A program made the translations under genes and the position numbers. DNA of 6,821 nt from Thermoplasmatales archaeon (GTDB taxonomy: Archaea > Thermoplasmatota > JASEFT01 > JAUWIS01), in NCBI GenBank assembly GCA_030019485.1, contig JASEEW010000094.1, positions 1 through 6,821 of the forward strand, written 5' to 3'. The notes below the pieces were generated by a model. The model was given only the letters and a program-made list of their open reading frames with translations, was not told the origin of the DNA and made no database searches. Below, in pieces: positions 1 through 3,991 of this stretch. The number at the start of each line of letters is the position of its first letter. Position 1 is the stretch's first letter.

Positions 1-213
1 ACCAACCATGTCTGTTAGCAGAGCATTCAACCTCTTGAAAGGGCGGGTCTGCGTAATGGGTTATTCAGAAGGGAACCAAAGTTTCGTCTTAGGTATCCAC
101 GTGGGCATTTATGGAGTCCTGGTAAATTCTATAGGACAGTTAGTGATGTAGATGTTGATACAGTGATCAACTATGTTAGGAATCAAGCGGTCATACAAGG
201 CATCTTTAGATAA
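1..213 (+). pseudogene. tnpA: tnpA remnant, IS200/IS605 Y1 transposase (copy 1)
   Basis: The last frame (codons from 19, stop TAA 211-213) reads LFRREPKFRLRYPRG, then HLWSPGKFYRTVSDVD, then VINYVRNQ. This is the C-terminal part of the Y1 transposase that cuts and rejoins single-stranded element ends. The Tyr at 172-174 is at the position of the catalytic nucleophile. The preceding segment PPTMSVSRAFNLLKGR lies in another frame (ATG at 8). Between them is a net frame change, best explained by two extra Gs, plus a TAA in the intermediate frame. The HUH metal-binding motif, expected further upstream, is outside the window. No functional protein can be made from this copy. Confidence 0.78.
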
Positions 214-237
214 GTTCAATGTATCAACATAAAGAAG

Positions 238-317
238 CCCAGCCATTTACACAAGGGAGGTTTTGTCTCCCTTTGTAAATAGTTGGAAACTTTGTTTCCA
301 ACATATTTATGGCTGGG
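238..317 (+). repeat. Right-end three-stem palindrome of element copy 1
   Basis: The outer stem CCCAGCCAT (238-246) pairs with ATGGCTGGG (309-317). Inside it are two hairpins. The first is TTTACA, a bulged C252 and AAGGGAG (246-259) against CTCCCTTTGTAAA (267-279). The second is GTTGGAAAC (282-290) against GTTTCCAAC (294-302). The result is a three-way junction. A homologous fold occurs at 2761-2853 with compensated changes. By analogy with IS200/IS605 ends it is probably the DNA structure bound by TnpA. It could also fold in RNA. The distal strand contains ATATTTAT (303-310), a possible TATA box for the gene that follows. Confidence 0.75.
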
Positions 318-351
318 AGTACATCACAGCTGATAAAACAATACCTATTTT

Positions 352-927
352 GTGTCAGAATTGCTAAATGATAACGTAAATTTGGATCTGTTAGAGAATA
401 TATGTTCTGGGACTGGTTTGAGTATAAATATAAGTGCTCTCTCCCATTCTCTTAAAAAACACAGAAACACCGTTAGAGACAAAGTTAGGGGGTTAATTGG
501 ACATAAAATAATCAATAAACCGATTTATCCTTTTATACACTTATATCAGGAATACCCTTTACTTGTAATAGTTCGTGCTGACTTTCCAAGAAATGAGAAA
601 ATTGAAAAATTCCTCATTGAAGATGAACATGTTTTTGCTGCGTTTCGCTCAAAGGACGGGGAGTACAATACCTTATTGATAGAGTATCATAAAGACCTCT
701 ACTCATATAATTTGTGGAGAAAAGCCATAGTAAAAGAAAAAAGAATTCCACCCAGAGAAACACGATATCCTGCTGATGCATTATTTTTCAGTAATAAGCT
801 GATTGTAAAATATCAACCGCATGTCCCAGTATATGTGATGGAAGAGAGATTTAATAAAAAACAAAGAATAGAAATTAATGGATATGAACTTGATGAACTT
901 TCATTTCAAATATTAAAAAACTTCTGA
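352..927 (+). CDS. Lrp/AsnC-like winged-HTH regulator, first module of a split tandem protein
   Basis: This is a cytoplasmic DNA-binding protein of 191 residues. Residues ~10-60 form a winged HTH (recognition region KKHRNTVRDKVRGLIGHKII). Residues ~65-130 form a small alpha/beta effector domain (LLVIVRADFP, then GEYNTLLIEYH). Residues ~178-190 (YELDELSFQILKN) are the first helix of a second HTH that continues in the -1 frame in the next entry. The two modules are clearly homologous, so the ancestral product was one protein of about 358 residues. The start is weak: GTG 352 has no Shine-Dalgarno, an in-frame TAA lies at 334-336, and the mobile-element tip ends 23 bases upstream, so the native 5' end may have been lost. 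The ligand and target are unknown. The gene is convergent with gdhA, which makes it a candidate but unproven regulator of it. It is either a frameshifted gene, one read by -1 frameshifting, or a decaying one. Confidence 0.72.
   Translation: MSELLNDNVNLDLLENICSGTGLSINISALSHSLKKHRNTVRDKVRGLIGHKIINKPIYPFIHLYQEYPLLVIVRADFPRNEKIEKFLIEDEHVFAAFRSKDGEYNTLLIEYHKDLYSYNLWRKAIVKEKRIPPRETRYPADALFFSNKLIVKYQPHVPVYVMEERFNKKQRIEINGYELDELSFQILKNF
915..921 (+). other. Candidate -1 ribosomal frameshift site A AAA AAC
   Basis: In the frame of the upstream regulator the codons read TTA AAA AAC TTC TGA TAG. The heptamer is therefore X XXY YYZ in the correct phase. A -1 slip gives ILKKLLIGEGIRTNENLL and joins the downstream module exactly in frame. 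A weak stem, CTTCT (921-925) with AGAAG (932-936), lies directly downstream. A homopolymer deletion of one A (gene decay or sequencing error) explains the same pattern. Archaeal -1 frameshifting at A-rich heptamers is known for the Sulfolobus alpha-fucosidase gene. Confidence 0.4.
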
Positions 928-971
928 TAGGAGAAGGAATTAGAACAAATGAAAATCTTTTATCTGAGAAA

Positions 972-1427
972 ATGGGTGTCCATAGGAAAACAATTGAACG
1001 ACGCATTTCAAATCTGCTTAAGGAAAAAATTGTGTTAAACCCTGTTTGCAGGTTCCCAAAATTCTTGGTCCCATCAAACTACATACTGGTGTATTGTTTG
1101 ATTGAAGTAAAAAAATCAATAGATAAAATACTTAAAGCCATAGAGGTCGATAATCATGTTCCGTTAGCACTTGAGATTGGTACCGGAAGATACAACCTGC
1201 TTTTATTTGGAACCTTTTTTACGGTTGAGGAACACTTTGAATGGGAAGAAGAGTATGATCGGAGATTTCCAGGATGTTTTGGCGCAGTGAAGAAAATATA
1301 CCTATCACCCAACATGACTTACTCCATAGACCAGCAGAAGGTGTCCCTCAACATTATAAAATGTAAGAAAGAGGAGGTATATGGAAAGGCCCTTATGGAC
1401 TCTGTAATGATGCAGAGTCCACAATAA
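972..1427 (+). CDS. Second HTH+effector module of the split Lrp/AsnC-like regulator
   Basis: The frame is open from 921, so residues LLIGEGIRTNENLLSEK precede Met 972. Those residues complete the HTH, which argues that 972 is not the real start. The motif GVHRKTIERRISNLLKEK repeats the recognition-helix region KKHRNTVRDKVRGL of the first module. HVPLALEIGTGRYNLLLFG repeats HVFAAFRSKDGEYNTLLIE. AGGAGAAGG (929-937) is too far from ATG 972 to act as its ribosome site. The module therefore depends on frameshifting from the upstream frame, or is a remnant. The tail, ~residues 110-151, carries no motif I recognise. The 3' end is convergent with gdhA, with 12 bases between the stop codons. Confidence 0.7.
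   Translation: MGVHRKTIERRISNLLKEKIVLNPVCRFPKFLVPSNYILVYCLIEVKKSIDKILKAIEVDNHVPLALEIGTGRYNLLLFGTFFTVEEHFEWEEEYDRRFPGCFGAVKKIYLSPNMTYSIDQQKVSLNIIKCKKEEVYGKALMDSVMMQSPQ
1397..1420 (+). terminator. Perfect 8-bp inverted repeat at the end of the regulator gene
   Basis: GGACTCTG (1397-1404) and CAGAGTCC (1413-1420) are exact reverse complements around an 8-base loop, within the last codons and just before the stop TAA 1425-1427. It could be a 3'-end hairpin for processing or termination. There is no T run after it, so the role is uncertain. Confidence 0.35.
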
Positions 1428-1432
1428 GAAAA

Positions 1433-1449
1433 TTGGGCTTTACACCCAA
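1433..1449. terminator. Small inverted repeat between convergent genes
   Basis: TTGGG (1433-1437) pairs with CCCAA (1445-1449) around a 7-base loop. It spans the gap between the regulator stop and the gdhA stop (TAA on the minus strand at 1440-1442). A bidirectional terminator is possible, but the stem is only 5 bp and archaeal termination mainly needs T runs. Confidence 0.25.
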
Positions 1450-2690
1450 CCTCTAAGTTTCATTGCTTCTGCAACACGGTTCACAGAAACCATATAAGCA
1501 GCAGTTCTGTTGTCTACTTTGTATTTTTCAGCCATTTCCAGAACGTCCTTAAATGCTTTTACCATCTTTTTCTCAAGATTTTCATGAACCTCCTGTTCTT
1601 CCCAATAATACCCATAAGTATTCTGGACCCATTCGAAATAGGAAACTGTAACGCCGCCTGCGTTTGCAAGAAAGTCAGGAATGACAAATATTTTGTTTTT
1701 GTGAAGAATCTTGTCCGCTTCTGGCGTTGTAGGCCCGTTTGCAAGTTCTAATATTATTTTTGCTTTTATTCTGGCTACGTTTTTTTCTGTGATAACATTT
1801 TCAAGCGCTGCAGGTATGAGAACATCTACATTCAACTCTAGAATCTCTTCGTTTGTTATCTCCTTGGTGCCTTTAAGACCAGTAACACTTTCGGTCTTTT
1901 TCTTATGTTCAAGTACTGCTTTCCAGTCCAAACCTTTTTCACTGTATATTCCGCCTTTGGAATCGCTGACCGCTACCACCTTCGATCCGAACATCTCTGT
2001 AACAAGTCGTGCTGCAAACTGGCCTGCGTTTCCATATCCCTGTATCGCAACAGTGGCTTTTTTCAAATCGATACCGAGATACTTAGCTGCTTCTTTCAAT
2101 GCATACATTCCGCCTCTTGCAGTAGCATCGCCTCTGCCTAATGAGCCGCCAAGCGGTATCGGCTTACCTGTAATCATTCCAGGGACGTTATAGCCTTTTA
2201 GTTTGCTGTATTCATCCATCATCCATGCCATTATCTGGGGTGTTGTATAAACGTCAGGTGCAGGTATGTCCTTTTCAGGACCGATAAAATAATTTATCGC
2301 TCTTATATAACCTCTACTCAGCCTTTCCAGTTCTCCTTCAGACATCTCTTTAGTATTGCAAATTACACCGCCCTTTCCACCGCCATACGGTATGTCAACA
2401 ACCGCGCATTTCCATGTCATCCATGCAGCAAGTGCCTTCACAGTATCAATTGTTTCATCAGGATGGAATCTAATACCTCCTTTTGTAGGCCCACATGCAT
2501 CATTGTACTGCACCCTGAAGCCTTTAAAGATTTTTGTTTCACCATTATCCATTCTCACAGGAAATGATACTTCAAGTATCCTCATAGGCTCCCTGAGCAT
2601 TGCATGAACAGATGGTTCAAGTTTCATTTTCCCTGCTGCTATATCAAGCTGTTTTTGCGCATTTTCAAACGGATTTATTTCTTCAACCAT
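1440..2690 (-). CDS. gdhA: Glutamate dehydrogenase (hexameric, archaeal type)
   Basis: This cytoplasmic enzyme reversibly converts L-glutamate to 2-oxoglutarate and ammonia with NAD(P), linking carbon and nitrogen metabolism. At 416 residues it has the family's usual length and is complete. The substrate domain contains GPTKGGIRFHP (67-77), Lys94 in MTWK and the catalytic lysine Lys106 in PYGGGKGG (101-108). The active-site aspartate Asp146 lies in PAPDVYT. The Rossmann domain has GYGNAG (218-223), with VSDSKGGIY (241-249) at the end of the second strand. NAGGVTVSYFEWVQN (343-357) is the conserved C-terminal block. Cofactor choice cannot be read safely. The start is supported by GAAGGTGA (minus strand, 2702-2695), 4 bases before ATG. 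A weak TATA candidate (TTTAAGATAA, around 2734-2743 on minus) lies at the edge of the upstream mobile element, so the insertion may have trimmed or altered the upstream control region. Confidence 0.97.
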   Translation of the reverse strand: MVEEINPFENAQKQLDIAAGKMKLEPSVHAMLREPMRILEVSFPVRMDNGETKIFKGFRVQYNDACGPTKGGIRFHPDETIDTVKALAAWMTWKCAVVDIPYGGGKGGVICNTKEMSEGELERLSRGYIRAINYFIGPEKDIPAPDVYTTPQIMAWMMDEYSKLKGYNVPGMITGKPIPLGGSLGRGDATARGGMYALKEAAKYLGIDLKKATVAIQGYGNAGQFAARLVTEMFGSKVVAVSDSKGGIYSEKGLDWKAVLEHKKKTESVTGLKGTKEITNEEILELNVDVLIPAALENVITEKNVARIKAKIILELANGPTTPEADKILHKNKIFVIPDFLANAGGVTVSYFEWVQNTYGYYWEEQEVHENLEKKMVKAFKDVLEMAEKYKVDNRTAAYMVSVNRVAEAMKLRGWV

Positions 2691-2694
2691 TTTT

Positions 2695-2702
2695 TCACCT
2701 TC
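2695..2702 (-). promoter_or_regulatory. Shine-Dalgarno site of gdhA
   Basis: GAAGGTGA on the minus strand matches the archaeal 16S 3' tail complement (GGAGGTGA) at 7 of 8 bases, 4 bases before ATG at 2690. It fixes the chosen start. Confidence 0.7.
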
Positions 2703-2760
2703 CCCCTAAGGGAAACTGTAATATGTTTATGTTATCTTAAATGTTTGTTAGGCAAGAAAT

Positions 2761-2853
2761 CCCAGACCTTTTACATAAGGGAAGCAAAGCTTCCCTTTGT
2801 AAATAGTTGGAAAACATTCTTTGTTTTCCAACATATATATATTTAGGGCTGGG
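2761..2853 (+). repeat. Left-end three-stem palindrome of element copy 2
   Basis: The outer stem is CCCAG-A-CCT (2761-2769) with AGG-G-CTGGG (2845-2853), containing one A·G mismatch. Inner hairpin 1 is TTTACA, a bulged T2776 and AAGGGAAGC (2770-2785) with GCTTCCCTTTGTAAA (2789-2803). Inner hairpin 2 is GTTGGAAAACA (2806-2816) with TGTTTTCCAAC (2822-2832). It has the same order, orientation and bulge position as 238-317. Pairs A2783-T2791 and C2768-G2846 correspond to G259-C267 and A245-T310, so the fold is kept while the sequence changes. Confidence 0.75.
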
Positions 2854-2904
2854 ATGAATTGCCGTATCTCTAATATTATTTTATTTTTCTAAGAAACATG
2901 TTCT

Positions 2905-2963
2905 CACTGCCAGGCAGTGTTGCCCTACTAACAGGGCAACCATTTCGGGTTGCTGCATGGCAG
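2905..2963 (+). repeat. Cluster of overlapping, mutually exclusive hairpins inside element copy 2
   Basis: CACTGCC-A-GGCAGTG (2905-2919) is a perfect odd palindrome. GTTGCCCT (2919-2926) pairs with AGGGCAAC (2933-2940). GCAACC (2936-2941) can instead pair with GGTTGC (2948-2953), and CTGCCA (2907-2912) with TGGCAG (2958-2963). These stems share bases, so not all can form at once. The cluster occupies the place where the N-terminal half of tnpA should be. IS200 elements are known to control tnpA through leader hairpins, so this may be such a leader. Confidence 0.5.
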
Positions 2964-2993
2964 GAGTCTGGTTGTATGAATGGTGGGTGATAT

Positions 2994-3209
2994 ACCACCA
3001 ACCATGTCTGTTAGCAGAGCATTCAACCTCTTGAAAGGGCGGGTCTGCGTAATGGGTTATTCAGAAGGGAACCAAAGTTTCGTCTTAGATATCCACGTGG
3101 GCATTTATGGAGTCCTGGTAAATTCTATAGGACAGTTAGTGATGTAAATGTTGATACAGTGATCAACTATGTTAGGAATCAAGCAGTCATACAAGGCATC
3201 TTTAGATAA
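2994..3209 (+). pseudogene. tnpA: tnpA remnant, IS200/IS605 Y1 transposase (copy 2)
   Basis: It has the same reading as copy 1: PPTMSVSRAFNLLKGR in one frame, an intermediate TAA, then LFRREPKFRLRYPRG, HLWSPGKFYRTV and VINYVRNQ up to the stop TAA 3207-3209. The presumed catalytic Tyr codon is at 3168-3170. Only about 70 codons remain of a usual ~130. The HUH motif that should precede PPTMS is absent: upstream lies hairpin-rich sequence with no TnpA similarity that I can see. All frame lesions are identical to copy 1. The one amino-acid-changing difference in the ancestral frame is GAT to AAT at 3147-3149. Confidence 0.75.
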
Positions 3210-3214
3210 GTTCA

Positions 3215-3973
3215 ATGTATCAACATAAAGAAGCCCAGCCATTTATGGCTGGGAGTACATCACAGAACATTGCTCCTGTAATCCAGATATATGATGAGCA
3301 TAACTTTTTTGACAAAGAGGGATTTGTACATGTATTCTTTCCATTTGAGCTTACCACAATATTCAATTTTTTTGTTTTTGCACCGTTGCTGGATAGACTA
3401 TTCGGGTTAGGCTTAGAAAAAACACAAGAAAAGTTAGATGTACATTCTGAGAAAGTAAAATGCAGGGTCAAACATCGAGATATGAGTGATATGGAAAAAA
3501 GGATATACTATGGGCTGGTGAAATATCCTGAGCTGCCCGACTACAAAATTGCAGAGAAACTCTCAACAACCCGAAGCACGGTAATGAAAATGAGGGAAAG
3601 ATTCTATGCAGAAAAGCTTATGAGAACTACTCGAATGGTGAATATGAAAAAACTCGGGCTTGAGATACTGGCTTTTACGCATACGAAGTTTAACCCTAAG
3701 AAGCCAATTTACAAGAGGGTTGAGTGCATAAAAAAAATCATTCAAATGCAGACACCAATTCTCAATGCTTCGAGTGATTTGGAGAGCGTAATGTTAACGC
3801 CGTATAGAAATTTTGAGGATTATCAAAGAATCCATAATGAAATCACCAGCCTCTGTGTGCAAAACGAGTTTTTAAGGGAAGAGCCAACAACACTGCTAAT
3901 GTCAATACCTATGATGACAATCGTTAAAAACCATACATGTGCACCATTAGTGAAAAAAATTTTAGAAATATAA
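3215..3973 (+). CDS. Winged-HTH regulator with transposon-derived N-terminus
   Basis: This is a predicted cytoplasmic DNA-binding regulator of 252 residues in the longest reading. MSDMEKRIYYGLVKYPELPD (90-109) leads into a winged HTH (YKIAEKLSTTRSTVMKMRER, 110-129; wing to ~145). A C-terminal alpha/beta domain (~150-250) resembles effector domains of Lrp-like archaeal regulators, but its ligand is unknown. Residues 1-17 (MYQHKEAQPF, MAGSTSQ) are encoded by the right tip of the IS200-like element. Native sequence begins at NIAPVIQIYDEHNFF. The native start was therefore lost or displaced. Alternatives are ATG 3245, also in the element, or internal Met codons around 3482-3494, just before the HTH. 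No clear Shine-Dalgarno precedes any of them. The region at 18-85 contains a hydrophobic stretch (IFNFFVFAPLLDRLF) and no known motif. The gene is convergent with the acetoacetyl-CoA synthetase gene, 18 bases apart. Confidence 0.75.
   Translation: MYQHKEAQPFMAGSTSQNIAPVIQIYDEHNFFDKEGFVHVFFPFELTTIFNFFVFAPLLDRLFGLGLEKTQEKLDVHSEKVKCRVKHRDMSDMEKRIYYGLVKYPELPDYKIAEKLSTTRSTVMKMRERFYAEKLMRTTRMVNMKKLGLEILAFTHTKFNPKKPIYKRVECIKKIIQMQTPILNASSDLESVMLTPYRNFEDYQRIHNEITSLCVQNEFLREEPTTLLMSIPMMTIVKNHTCAPLVKKILEI
3234..3253 (+). repeat. Right-end hairpin of element copy 2 (simplified form)
   Basis: CCCAGCCAT (3234-3242) and ATGGCTGGG (3245-3253) pair perfectly around TT. It equals the outer stem of the copy 1 right end without the two inner hairpins. 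The 60 bases missing here (250-309 in copy 1) are bounded by a 5-base direct repeat, ATTTA. Confidence 0.7.
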
Positions 3974-3976
3974 TGG

Positions 3977-3990
3977 GCATTTCATAATGC
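3977..3990. terminator. Small inverted repeat between convergent genes
   Basis: GCATT (3977-3981) and AATGC (3986-3990) flank a 4-base loop in the 18-base gap between the regulator stop and the synthetase stop. This is weak evidence for a shared 3'-end signal. Confidence 0.22.
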
Positions 3991-3991
3991 A

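Larger units (their letters stand above)
1..329 (+). mobile_element. IS200-like element copy 1, right part (cut by the window edge)
   Basis: Bases 1-249 match 2997-3245 with three differences, all G here and A there (93/3089, 151/3147, 189/3185). After a 60-base indel the copies match again through 329/3265, then diverge completely. This sets the right tip at or next to ...TCACAG. The segment carries a tnpA remnant followed by a palindromic end, the usual order in IS200/IS605 elements, which move as single-stranded DNA, carry subterminal hairpins and make no target duplication. The left end lies outside the window. Confidence 0.8.
2754..3265 (+). mobile_element. IS200-like non-autonomous element copy 2, both ends present
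   Basis: The right tip (3265) is set by loss of identity with copy 1 after TCACAG. The left end is marked by a three-stem palindrome (2761-2853) homologous to the right end of copy 1. AAGAA (2754-2758) lies just 5' of it, and the same AAGAA lies just 5' of the right-end hairpin (3229-3233). Such short guide sequences at hairpin feet are typical of IS200/IS605 ends, where they help define cleavage sites. The true left boundary may lie 10-20 bases further out, roughly 2735-2760. The element is about 510 bases, too short for a whole tnpA plus ends, and contains only a C-terminal tnpA remnant with no tnpB. It fills the gap between gdhA and the next regulator. Confidence 0.72.

Noticed and set aside
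238..317. CRISPR-like repeat
   Set aside because: The related units occur singly in distant places, with no regular spacers between them.
925..930. TGA TAG read through as selenocysteine or pyrrolysine
   Set aside because: Continuing in the zero frame gives no homology to the second module; only the -1 frame does.
949..1032. ATG 949 as start of the downstream frame, using AGGAGAAGG as ribosome site
   Set aside because: ATG 949 is in the wrong frame and its reading shows no similarity to a regulator; the spacing also does not suit ATG 972.
1371..1407. Strong Shine-Dalgarno-like GAGGAGGT followed by ATG 1381 and an 8-codon frame
   Set aside because: It is inside the second regulator module in another frame and codes only MERPLWTL; it is probably chance.
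1711..2193. Open frame of 160 codons on the plus strand
   Set aside because: It lies wholly opposite gdhA, whose protein has all family motifs; the plus-strand translation has no recognisable motif.
2741..2803. Short plus-strand frame starting at ATG 2741 and running into the palindrome
   Set aside because: It ends at TAG 2803-2805 inside the stem and has no ribosome site. The ATG is interesting only as a possible lost start of the downstream regulator.
3210..3265. Right end as a TnpB guide (omega) RNA
   Set aside because: No tnpB is present in either copy, and the segment is only the terminal hairpin region.
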